Shown here piece by piece: positions 18,083-25,017 of a stretch of 40,846 nt of DNA. This DNA comes from a virus: the IMG/VR virus record IMGVR_UViG_3300020204_000142, positions 1 to 40,846 of that record. One strand, 5' to 3'. Under the pieces are notes generated by a model. That model did no database searches. It was not told where the DNA came from and saw only the letters and a program-made list of their open reading frames with translations. The first letter of the stretch is position 1. Every line of letters begins with the position of its first letter. The translations under genes and the position numbers were made by a program.

Positions 18083-18555
18083 AACTTCTCCATCTTGATG
18101 TACTCATAGAGATGTTTGAATAGGTTGCGTTCGATTGCATAGCCTGAAGCAAAGTAACTCTTGTTGGCTACCTTGCGAGGCTTGAGTGTGTGCTCGTGGA
18201 CAAGGAAGTCTATGGTTTCAATTAACTCCGACAGGTTACGGAATATGTAAGCCTCAGAGGTTAGCATAAACTGGTAGACAAAAATGTCTGCGCCCTTCTC
18301 GTAGGATTGCCAAGGACCGCCTGGCTTTTGCTGCGAGAGAACAGAGAACCGCTCGAAGAAAAAGTTAGGTGTCTTGGCTGGGTCATAGTTGTCTGACTTT
18401 AGCTCGAGCTTCTCTCCGTCAGGCGTCAGAAAGTCGTAGTCTCTTACGGGTGACTGGATTAGTTTACTCTGGTAGTTGGAGTACCAGATGTTCTCGAAGT
18501 GTTTCTCTCCCTCTTTTCCTATCTCAAGTTGTTTGCGCCATCCATAGACTTTCAT
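18079..18555 (-). CDS. PD-(D/E)XK-like nuclease (158 aa)
   Basis: Candidate nuclease of the PD-(D/E)XK superfamily. GKEGEKHFENIW (residues 13-24) could supply the first acidic residue, and DYDFLTPDGEKLELKSD (residues 39-55) gives the D...ExK core with one beta-hairpin between, as in VRR-NUC or Holliday-junction/restriction-like folds. It lies directly after the helicase (ATGA overlap), so a joint role in replication or recombination is plausible. The ribosome-binding site is weak, consistent with translational coupling. The fold is inferred from a short motif and needs a profile search. Confidence 0.5.
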   Translation of the reverse strand: MKVYGWRKQLEIGKEGEKHFENIWYSNYQSKLIQSPVRDYDFLTPDGEKLELKSDNYDPAKTPNFFFERFSVLSQQKPGGPWQSYEKGADIFVYQFMLTSEAYIFRNLSELIETIDFLVHEHTLKPRKVANKSYFASGYAIERNLFKHLYEYIKMEKL

Positions 18556-20000
18556 GTGAATTTCACCGCATCATTAAAGTATTGTGGAAAGAGAGATTCG
18601 TGCTCACTATACAAGCGCCTGAAAGAGCGGTCAAGTATAAACGTCTCGCCATAATCATCAGGGCCACGGCAGATACGCCCTGCAGCTTGTACCACTTGCT
18701 GGATGGTCTGCCACGCATAGCGTTCTGGATACTTGTCAGCCACAAACTTCCAGACAGGGTCACCAAGGAAGGGCCAAGGAACCTTGGTCAGTATCTGAAT
18801 CTGGTAGTCGTCGCCGTACAAATCAAGCCCCTCATACAAGCCTGAACCTAACAGAACAAGGGGTTCTTTTGACGCCTTAAAGTGTTCTATAATGGCCAAC
18901 TTATTCTCACGGTCATGAGTAAGTACCCGTTCTCCTATGAGATTTTGCAAATAGGGTAAGATTCTATTGGCCAATGAGTACGGTATGTGGACCAATATCT
19001 TGGACCTTAGACTGCGTTGACAAATCTCAGCCACAGAAATGGCCAGCTCATTCAAGGTTTCCGGTTGTACCGGATAGCTGAGCCGCAGTCCTTCCTCGAC
19101 AAAGACAGGGCGGCGCTTTGCCTCGATGGGACTATCCACTTCGATGTACTTCACACGCTTGCCTGCCAATGCGAGCTGCTCGACCTCTAGCTTGCTGATA
19201 GTTCCGCTAAAGAGGACTACCTTCTTGACCTTCTTAGAAGGCCATAGGACGCTCACCTTCTCCTCGTGGGATGTGTCCAAGGGTAACAGGCTTAGGCAGT
19301 CCCTATAGCGTCCTCTGTAGGGCCTATCGCTACGCTCTACGAGGTAGCGCATACGGCCAGTGGCCAGCTCTTCCTTCAGCTTTTGCCAGACTTCATCTCG
19401 GAAGTTACGACTTTGTATCCATTCTAACAGTTTTTCGTACGTAGAAATGCTTTGCGGTAGCCTGACCTCGGTGCCATCCTTGAGAAGAATCCGGTCCACC
19501 CAGATGTGCTTGCCTGCTAGGTCCCTTGCCAGGTTAACCAGTAGGTGAGCCTCATCGACCAGTACCACTGGGGCGTAGAGTTTATGTGCTAAATAGGTAT
19601 AATAATTTATGACCCGAAAAGGAACCTTGTGGACTTGGCGTACGCGCTGTCTATACACGCAGCCTCCACAGGTTTCTCCCATTGTACGTTTCCTCTCGGC
19701 GCAGCTTGTCCTCTCATCCAGCGCCAACGTGCAAGTGTACGAGTCCATTCCCCTCAGAGAGAAGATTCCCTCCGTCTCGACGACCTGGTCAAGCAGGACG
19801 TTGTTTGGCACAAGTATCGAAGATTGCATGCCATACTTCTTGTGTGCCCAGCGTGCAATGGTGGTCATCATCTTAGTCTTGCCTGCGGCAGTCGGTGCCG
19901 AGAGCACAAAGACGTCGGCCTCTTCCCAGTACTTCTCAATTTCCCGCAGAGCCGACACCTGACAGTCTCGGGGAGTTCCACGGAATAGGTCGAGAATCAT
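18552..20000 (-). CDS. superfamily 2 helicase of the XPD/DinG type with four-cysteine insert (482 aa)
   Basis: ATP-dependent DNA helicase. Walker A is APTAAGKT (residues 35-42), motif II is DEAH (149-152), motif III-like is FSGT near 275, and motif VI is QAAGRICR (438-445). Between motifs Ia and II are Cys90, Cys100, Cys111 and Cys114 in a spacing typical of the iron-sulfur domain of XPD/DinG helicases, which unwind 5' to 3'. It is short for that family, which points to a minimal phage version. It is the only helicase in the window and lies in the polymerase/nuclease operon, so it may be the replicative or recombination helicase. Start: AAGGAGG 6 bases upstream; 11 bp after the RuvC-like gene. 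Confidence 0.85.
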   Translation of the reverse strand: MILDLFRGTPRDCQVSALREIEKYWEEADVFVLSAPTAAGKTKMMTTIARWAHKKYGMQSSILVPNNVLLDQVVETEGIFSLRGMDSYTCTLALDERTSCAERKRTMGETCGGCVYRQRVRQVHKVPFRVINYYTYLAHKLYAPVVLVDEAHLLVNLARDLAGKHIWVDRILLKDGTEVRLPQSISTYEKLLEWIQSRNFRDEVWQKLKEELATGRMRYLVERSDRPYRGRYRDCLSLLPLDTSHEEKVSVLWPSKKVKKVVLFSGTISKLEVEQLALAGKRVKYIEVDSPIEAKRRPVFVEEGLRLSYPVQPETLNELAISVAEICQRSLRSKILVHIPYSLANRILPYLQNLIGERVLTHDRENKLAIIEHFKASKEPLVLLGSGLYEGLDLYGDDYQIQILTKVPWPFLGDPVWKFVADKYPERYAWQTIQQVVQAAGRICRGPDDYGETFILDRSFRRLYSEHESLFPQYFNDAVKFT

Positions 20001-20011
20001 CTTAACCCTCC

Positions 20012-20560
20012 TTATTTTTTGACTAATTCAATTACTTCATCTGCATTTAGAATAGGTTGACCGGCATGGTGAAAGAGAGTCAGGCCCATCACTGTAGCAT
20101 CCTTCATGTCTGACTTCTCGTAGTCGCCAAGGTTGGCACGTACCCACGCATGCCACGTCGTGCTGGGTATCTCAATCAGGCTGTTCGATTCAATGCCTGC
20201 CATGAAGATACCGACCGAGCGGTGCAGATTGACTACACCTTGTGTACGGAATCCACCTCCGCCAAAACCATTCATGAATGGCGGGATGAATTCGATACAC
20301 AGTACATCAATATTCTCGAACAATTCTGGAGTACTTTGTAGTGTCTGCAGAATCTGTCGATACCTCTGATGTGGTTGCTGGTTACGTTTGCTCATCTGCA
20401 TCTCGCCCGACTCAATCCAGACCGATGCCTCGAACAGTGCGTAACCTGGAAGGCTTCCTCCTGAAGCAGGGTCGATGCACAGTACTCGGCCTTCCCGTAT
20501 GGATGTGGCGAGACGCTTTGCTTCGACCGCGAACTTACTCTTGCGTTCCTTCCTTGGCAT
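20012..20560 (-). CDS. RuvC-like Holliday junction resolvase (182 aa)
   Basis: RNase H-fold nuclease. VLCIDPASGG with Asp30 matches the first catalytic strand, DVLCIEF with Glu90 the second, and KSDMKDA (Asp151, Asp154) followed by ADEVIE (Asp174) the C-terminal acidic residues. This arrangement is that of phage RuvC-like resolvases, which cut branched DNA before packaging. The N-terminal 20 residues are basic. Start is ATG with GAGG 5 bases upstream. It lies between the polymerase and helicase genes, as expected for a replication-coupled resolvase. Catalytic activity is inferred from the residues. Confidence 0.7.
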   Translation of the reverse strand: MPRKERKSKFAVEAKRLATSIREGRVLCIDPASGGSLPGYALFEASVWIESGEMQMSKRNQQPHQRYRQILQTLQSTPELFENIDVLCIEFIPPFMNGFGGGGFRTQGVVNLHRSVGIFMAGIESNSLIEIPSTTWHAWVRANLGDYEKSDMKDATVMGLTLFHHAGQPILNADEVIELVKK

Positions 20561-20567
20561 ACGTACC

Positions 20568-20918
20568 TCAGTTCAGCGCATCCTTGGGCGGAACATCTTG
20601 TGGTGCCACCCTGTCGGCCCGACTCTTCCTGTCGTTGAGGACTTGTCCCAACGGAGCAAGCACATCCTCAATCTTCACAGCGAGGAATTCGTCGTATGTA
20701 TCTCTATTCATGTAGGCAACACGGACAGGGCCAAGTCTGAGAGAGTAGAAGCCAATCTCTTCCTCATTCCTTCGGCCAAATCCCCAGTTACTCAGGTCTA
20801 TTTCAACCATGTATTCCATGCTCTTGATACGAACAGCGTAAGCAATGCGCAAGTCTGCCTGCAATACTTGGGAAAAATTATCACTCTTCTTTGTCTTGCC
20901 ACCAGTTTTCGACGACAT
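20568..20918 (-). CDS. unknown protein coupled to DNA polymerase (116 aa)
   Basis: Not recognised. Basic, polar N-terminus followed by a beta-rich core (residues 22-75) and a Pro/Asp/Lys tail. The start codon lies 38 bp inside the end of the polymerase gene and has AAGGA 7 bases upstream, so the two are likely translated in a linked way. A polymerase accessory factor is possible by position only. Confidence 0.65.
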   Translation of the reverse strand: MSSKTGGKTKKSDNFSQVLQADLRIAYAVRIKSMEYMVEIDLSNWGFGRRNEEEIGFYSLRLGPVRVAYMNRDTYDEFLAVKIEDVLAPLGQVLNDRKSRADRVAPQDVPPKDALN

Positions 20919-23142
20919 TGGCTGTTCCTTTCAGTTTTACGTTACCATCTAAGTGTTTATTTAAGCGCCAAAGCATTGTTGTGTCAAGCAGTTCTTTGGC
21001 TAATGGTGCGTCATCCTCAATCACTTCAAGCATTACACAGTCATGGATGTCCCAAATGTAGGGAGCATAGTCCACGTTGTGTTCTGCAAGAACCTGTGAA
21101 GCAATATCAACCAAGGCAATGAAGGCATCGTGTCCTGCACTCTGAATAGAACGGTTAATGATGTCACGTACATAGTCACGTGCTACGCAGATGGGACGGC
21201 CCATCGGATTCAGGAACCATCCTCCGCTGCGCTCCCATTGGGCGAGGAGGAATTGCTCGTAGTGTTTGACCTGCGCGAAGAGTCGCCAGTACTTTTCGTG
21301 CATCGCCTTCGCTTCTCCCGAGCTAACTTCAATTCCCTGCAGACCAAGAGCCTGGCGTATCTTGTTCGCAGAAGCCCCGTAGCTTGCAGCCAGATGAATA
21401 ACCTTAGCAATTTGACGAGCACCCTTAGCCTCCTTCTTTGCTTTACTTACTGACTCCTTGGTATTCTTGAATGGGTCATAACCTGCGGCCCGTATGCGTT
21501 CCTCGACTTGTCCACCCAATTGTGAGCCGACGCTCAGATAAATGTCATCCCAGCCGGTTGATTCCGGCCCATACATACGCATAAGTGTAGGGTCACCGGA
21601 AGCAAGGGCAAGCATGTGCGGTTCCAGTGCGCTTACGTCGAACGTAATTAGTTTGTAACCAGGACTCGGCTTCCAGCATTGTAGGTAGCCCTTGTCCTTG
21701 GGCACGTTCTGCACGTTGAGGCCATCCGCACCACCAAGGCGTCCCGTGTAGGTGCCCGGACACTTCAGTCCCACGTGTAGGAAATCACCTCGCATCTTCG
21801 AGAGACAACCCTCCACCATGCTTCGTATCTTGTTCCTTTCATTATACTTGATGAGCATAGGGCCATGCGGGACAAGCATACGCAGGGCATCCTCATCGAC
21901 CGCAGGCTGTGGGTTTTCCTCATTGTTTGTGAACATCGTCGCTTCATACTTCAATCCTGTATAGAAGAGCCATTGCTTGTGTCTGGCTGAGTCAATGTTG
22001 AACAGGCCAAGGTCCTTACTCTCCTCGGTCGGCACAACTTCGGTGCTCAATTGTTCAATCTTTGCATTTTTTTCGTGCCATTTTTTCCAAGGAATGGTAA
22101 TTTCTGGTACGTATTTTTCCAGGTTGACCCGCTTCTGTTCCCACTTTTCCCAGTTCTTTGAGAGCTTTCCGTCCTTAGTGTACTTGCTTGGCTCTTGGCC
22201 CAGCTCGGGTGCCTTCTTGTGCTTCGGTGGCTCGACTGCAGCCTGCTCTGCGAGCAGCGCCTGATTGAACGAGACAATGCAATCCCGTACCCCGTCCGAC
22301 TCATAGAAGTTATTGGTCAAGTCTACACATTCCACGTCGAGTGCATCCTTGTACTTGCTCAACTCGTCCTTGTCGATGTAAATGCCACGCAACTTCTGCC
22401 AGATGACGTGGCGAATCAAGTCCATGAATTGTGGGCGATAGTTGTTGAACACCTCAAACTTATTCATGACTGGTTCGAGAATCTCGGTCCAGATGAGGTA
22501 GGTAGCTTCGGCATCCAGCCAGCAGTACTTGCCGAGAATCTCGGCAGGTGCCCGCCACATCTCTCCCTTGTCTGCCTTGCCTTGTTTGTTTGTGTACTTG
22601 TTCTCAATGAGCCAGTCCTCGAGTTCCTTCTCGTTACTCTCAGGCCAGCCCAGTAGTTCGACCATAGCTTTCTTCAAGCCGTACTGTTGTCCTGCCCATC
22701 CCTCGCAGGCAAGCCAGCGATAGGTGGCGTAGGTACAGGCAAGCCAATTGTGGTAGGCAGGCGGTTTGTGGAAGCCGTCCTTGCTTCCGATTGCGCGGGC
22801 CAGGTCACGTGTCAGGTAGCTACCATCGAAGACTACGTTGTGTGCTACGAGTGGTACTGCGTTGTCGTGAAGTGCCCATACGAATGCGTACCAATCGCCG
22901 AGGCCATTCACCTCTGCATAGTACGTACCCCAGTGAGAGCTGATACCAACGCCGACCACATAGGATTCTTCGGCAGGGGCAGACACATCGTTGCCCCTGG
23001 TCTCGAGGTCAATGATGGTTGTGCAGTCATTGTGTTCTTTGATTATCTCTTCCAGCTCTGAGAGAGGCAGGAATGAATGTTGCGCTCCCCATCGGGCGGG
23101 GACGTCTTTCGGTTTCAGTAGGGCGAACGGGTTCTGTTTCAT
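20881..23142 (-). CDS. polA: family A DNA polymerase with 3'-5' exonuclease domain (753 aa)
   Basis: Replicative phage polymerase. Exonuclease motifs: DLE (residues 45-47), HNVVFD (101-106) and YCWLDAEATY near 215. Polymerase motifs: TGRLGGADGLNVQNVP, motif A FDVSALEPH, motif B from Arg576 to Gly589 (RQIAKVIHLAASYG), motif C HDC at 700-702. Two features are unusual. Leu584 aligns with Phe762 of E. coli Pol I, a position that varies among viral enzymes. Motif C reads His-Asp-Cys where His-Asp-Glu is usual; the Cys is encoded by TGT, so it is not a one-base misread of a Glu codon. I start at ATG 23142 (GGAG 7 bases upstream), not the adjacent in-frame GTG at 23145. The 5' end overlaps a small gene. 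Confidence 0.95.
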   Translation of the reverse strand: MKQNPFALLKPKDVPARWGAQHSFLPLSELEEIIKEHNDCTTIIDLETRGNDVSAPAEESYVVGVGISSHWGTYYAEVNGLGDWYAFVWALHDNAVPLVAHNVVFDGSYLTRDLARAIGSKDGFHKPPAYHNWLACTYATYRWLACEGWAGQQYGLKKAMVELLGWPESNEKELEDWLIENKYTNKQGKADKGEMWRAPAEILGKYCWLDAEATYLIWTEILEPVMNKFEVFNNYRPQFMDLIRHVIWQKLRGIYIDKDELSKYKDALDVECVDLTNNFYESDGVRDCIVSFNQALLAEQAAVEPPKHKKAPELGQEPSKYTKDGKLSKNWEKWEQKRVNLEKYVPEITIPWKKWHEKNAKIEQLSTEVVPTEESKDLGLFNIDSARHKQWLFYTGLKYEATMFTNNEENPQPAVDEDALRMLVPHGPMLIKYNERNKIRSMVEGCLSKMRGDFLHVGLKCPGTYTGRLGGADGLNVQNVPKDKGYLQCWKPSPGYKLITFDVSALEPHMLALASGDPTLMRMYGPESTGWDDIYLSVGSQLGGQVEERIRAAGYDPFKNTKESVSKAKKEAKGARQIAKVIHLAASYGASANKIRQALGLQGIEVSSGEAKAMHEKYWRLFAQVKHYEQFLLAQWERSGGWFLNPMGRPICVARDYVRDIINRSIQSAGHDAFIALVDIASQVLAEHNVDYAPYIWDIHDCVMLEVIEDDAPLAKELLDTTMLWRLNKHLDGNVKLKGTANVVENWWQDKEE

Positions 23143-23254
23143 CACGATTCTCCAGCTGTCGTGAGGCCATAGCTTTACTCATGCGAGGCCACATTTCATG
23201 TCTGTCCATCTCTTTCTTCCAGCATCCAAAGCCACCGAACTTATCACTAGACAT
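23027..23254 (-). CDS. small basic protein overlapping the polymerase start (75 aa)
   Basis: Not recognised. Rich in Arg, Glu, Met and Pro, with one early Cys-Trp (GGFGCWKKEMDRHEMWPRM). I start at the internal ATG 23254 because AAGGA lies 8 bases upstream; the longer start at 23272 has no site. It overlaps the polymerase gene by 116 bp in another frame, more than most overlaps here, though 20-100 bp overlaps are common in this operon. The C-terminal part could be a passive reading of the polymerase frame, so reality is uncertain. Confidence 0.45.
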   Translation of the reverse strand: MSSDKFGGFGCWKKEMDRHEMWPRMSKAMASRQLENRDETEPVRPTETERRPRPMGSATFIPASLRAGRDNQRTQ

Positions 23255-23310
23255 AGTCCTCGTCCTTGTCATTGATTGTCAGACCGAAGGGCTGCGCCTT
23301 CAGACTGCCA

Positions 23311-23532
23311 TCAGGGTTCTCTTTTCTCTTCTCGAAACAGTTTGGAGAACCACTCATTTTGTTTCTCATTGTCGAAGATGGAAACGTGCAGTGGTCCCAG
23401 GCTGGCCATGAGGACCAATCCCTTCTCCGGTTTCCTTCTGTAGGAGAGGCCCCACCCAAGCAGGGAGAACTCCATATCGAAGGAATATTTCTCTAACGTC
23501 AAGAAAGTAGTTAGCATTATGTTAAAACGCAT
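23311..23532 (-). CDS. small protein of unknown function (73 aa)
   Basis: Not recognised. Mixed hydrophobic and basic protein with a WFSKLFREEKR helix at the C-terminus. GAGGAG lies 5 bases before the ATG. It overlaps the 32-aa gene upstream by 11 bp. A 56-bp gap follows before the next small gene; it holds a weak 5-bp hairpin (GAAGG/CCTTC) and nothing else that I can support. Confidence 0.6.
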   Translation of the reverse strand: MRFNIMLTTFLTLEKYSFDMEFSLLGWGLSYRRKPEKGLVLMASLGPLHVSIFDNEKQNEWFSKLFREEKREP

Positions 23533-23620
23533 AGATTCTCCTCTGTAAGTTTAGGTTGGAAGATGTTCGTCGCACCGGACCATCAGTTTCGCCGTCAAAG
23601 CAGATTATGTAGACCTTCAT
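23522..23620 (-). CDS. very small coupled protein (32 aa)
   Basis: Too short for usual gene callers. The ATG at 23620 overlaps the dUTPase stop as ATGA and has AGGAG 7 bases upstream. The product begins MKVYIICFDGETDGP, a plausible folded start, and ends within the first codons of the next gene. No homology recognised. Support comes from start context and perfect fit between the two flanking genes. Confidence 0.55.
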   Translation of the reverse strand: MKVYIICFDGETDGPVRRTSSNLNLQRRIYAF

Positions 23621-24042
23621 TGTGTTTCTCCTGTTCCCGTCGACCCGAGCCCACCCGTGCGTTGCTCGTCCTTGACCAGCTCCGTCCGGCGGTACGCATA
23701 GGCAAAAACGAGCTGGGCAATGCGTGCTCCGGACGTGAGTCGCACAAGAGAATCACCGGAGTTGAACAAAATGACCTTGATGGTATCCTCGTAGTCGCAG
23801 TCGATAATTCCTGGGGCATTGAGCACAATGACTCCCTCCTTGGCGGCCAGTCCCGAGCGGGAGCAGACCATCGCAAACGGCAGGTCAGCGTCAAGGTGGC
23901 GGATATGCACGGCCATTGTGTCGGGTATAACATCCCTCAGGTAAACGCCTGTGTCAACCACGGCACGTTCGAGCGGGCGCAGGTTCACTGGCCCGATGGA
24001 GCAGAGGTCAAGCCCTGCCGAGTACTTGGTCTGGTATTGCAT
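23617..24042 (-). CDS. dut: dUTPase (141 aa)
   Basis: Trimeric dUTP pyrophosphatase that converts dUTP to dUMP, keeping uracil out of phage DNA and feeding thymidylate synthesis. All five family motifs are visible: SAGLDL (residues 8-13), a VHIR-type second block, RSGLAAKEGVIVLNAPGIID (about 62-81, containing substrate-binding residues), GARIAQLVF (near 105-113) and the C-terminal RTGGLGSTG. Length is typical. Start: AAGG 5 bases upstream of ATG. It overlaps the upstream nucleotide-hydrolase-like gene by 35 bp. Confidence 0.93.
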   Translation of the reverse strand: MQYQTKYSAGLDLCSIGPVNLRPLERAVVDTGVYLRDVIPDTMAVHIRHLDADLPFAMVCSRSGLAAKEGVIVLNAPGIIDCDYEDTIKVILFNSGDSLVRLTSGARIAQLVFAYAYRRTELVKDEQRTGGLGSTGTGETQ

Positions 24043-24334
24043 ATCTGCCTTCCTCCATTACGTTGTTCTTCTCATTGTCAAGCAGCATGCCGAGGGCCAC
24101 CATTGCGTGCGCCAGGTGTGGCAGGCCACTCTCTGGGTCATTGTCCTCGCCGTCCTGGTAGGCCATGATGTGGCGCAGGGCAGCTGCCGTAAGTCTTGTA
24201 TTCTTGAAGCCAGTCTTGTAGTTAAACCGGCTGTACTTTTTCTCCCCGAACATCAGCGCCTTGACCATGGGTTCCAGCATTCCTCGAGTCAAGAGAGAGT
24301 AGTCTGGTTTATCTTGGTCATGTTTGATTGTCAA
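24008..24334 (-). CDS. DUF5664-like, putative dATP/dGTP diphosphohydrolase (108 aa)
   Basis: Matches the pattern DxxKPDYSLL...GEKKYSRFNY...RLTAAALRHIMAYQDGEDNDPESGLPHLAHAMVAL, which I recognise as the phage/bacterial DUF5664 family, named in Pfam for dATP/dGTP diphosphohydrolase activity. The Glu/Asp/His-rich helices would bind metal and nucleotide, as in MazG-type enzymes. The start codon is TTG (24334), with AAAGG 7 bases upstream and overlap with the previous stop; no ATG fits the family N-terminus. Together with dUTPase it forms a nucleotide-pool unit. Substrate is inferred from the family name. Confidence 0.75.
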   Translation of the reverse strand: MTIKHDQDKPDYSLLTRGMLEPMVKALMFGEKKYSRFNYKTGFKNTRLTAAALRHIMAYQDGEDNDPESGLPHLAHAMVALGMLLDNEKNNVMEEGRYAIPDQVLGRA

Positions 24335-24546
24335 GGCTCTACCTTTCTGCTCGGGCTAGTTGGTGTAGGTTCAGGTGTTGGCGTTTCGTCTGGACAGTAA
24401 GGCTGTATCTGCACGTCCTTCTTCGGATGCGGTCCCTTGAGTGCTTGACAGATGTCACCAGGCGGTGTTTCAGGTGTTTCCTGAACAGGTTTAGCAAAAG
24501 CTAAGAATGTAATGAGTAAGAGACCAGCAAAAAGTGAAGTGTACAT
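24331..24546 (-). CDS. small exported Pro-rich protein (71 aa)
   Basis: Residues 1-19 (MYTSLFAGLLLITFLAFAK) look like a signal peptide with possible cleavage after AFA; no lipobox. The mature part has two Cys and a Pro/Thr/Glu tail (PTPEPTPTSP). I start at ATG 24546, 6 bases after GGAGG, in place of an upstream ATG at 24582 that lacks a site. Probably periplasmic. Role unknown; it adds to the unusually high number of exported products in this operon. Confidence 0.6.
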   Translation of the reverse strand: MYTSLFAGLLLITFLAFAKPVQETPETPPGDICQALKGPHPKKDVQIQPYCPDETPTPEPTPTSPSRKVEP

Positions 24547-24597
24547 AGTGCCTCCAAAGGAAAGGGGCAGACAGTTTCCCATCCGCCCCGGTTCGGG

Positions 24598-25017
24598 TTA
24601 CTTCTTGGGAAGGTTTCGGAACAGCGAATAATATTCACCGCTCTCACTCTTACCTGTGTGATACTTGAGACCACTCTTAGCGTCACGCTCAGAGAGAAGG
24701 CACAGCTTGGAACCTTTCTCCTCGCCCTCTTGACGTGCATAGAGTGCGAAGGTTCCGTCCTCATTGGCGAACAGCTTGTACTTCACACCGCTCTCTTTAT
24801 CGGAGCCGGAGTATTGCTTGCCTTTGGGACCAGCCTTGTCGAAGAACATACCTGTGAGACGTTTATTCTCACGCTCACCTCCGTCAACCGTGACGCTCAC
24901 GTAGAGGGTGAAGTCAGCCGACTTCTTGCCGCCACTGCGAGGGCCTACGCTTGGGCCGTTGTTGGTACGTACTGCATTGCCACGGATATTGGTTGGTGCG
25001 TTGCGGGTCATGCTCAT
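24598..25017 (-). CDS. unknown basic protein next to the Cas4-like nuclease (139 aa)
   Basis: Not recognised. Asn/Arg/Thr-rich, probably flexible N-terminus (residues 1-35), then a Gly/Lys/Ser-rich beta domain with a repeated pattern (SGVKYKLFANEDG near 75-90 and SGLKYHTGKSESGEYYSLF near 115-133). The start at 25017 overlaps the nuclease stop (ATGA) and has AAGG 9 bases upstream; a longer start at 25050 is poorly placed. Position suggests a DNA-binding or annealing partner of the nuclease, but nothing in the sequence proves it. Confidence 0.7.
   Translation of the reverse strand: MSMTRNAPTNIRGNAVRTNNGPSVGPRSGGKKSADFTLYVSVTVDGGERENKRLTGMFFDKAGPKGKQYSGSDKESGVKYKLFANEDGTFALYARQEGEEKGSKLCLLSERDAKSGLKYHTGKSESGEYYSLFRNLPKK

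Noticed and set aside
20475-21122. 215-aa plus-strand reading frame
   Set aside because: Crosses three minus-strand genes antisense, including the polymerase; Leu/Ser/Cys-rich and not protein-like.
23247-23459. 70-aa minus-strand reading frame overlapping the 73-aa gene
   Set aside because: The competing frame (23311-23532) has a GAGGAG site and better composition; this one has no ribosome-binding site.
23563-24168. 201-aa plus-strand reading frame
   Set aside because: Antisense to dUTPase and its neighbour, whose family motifs are unambiguous.
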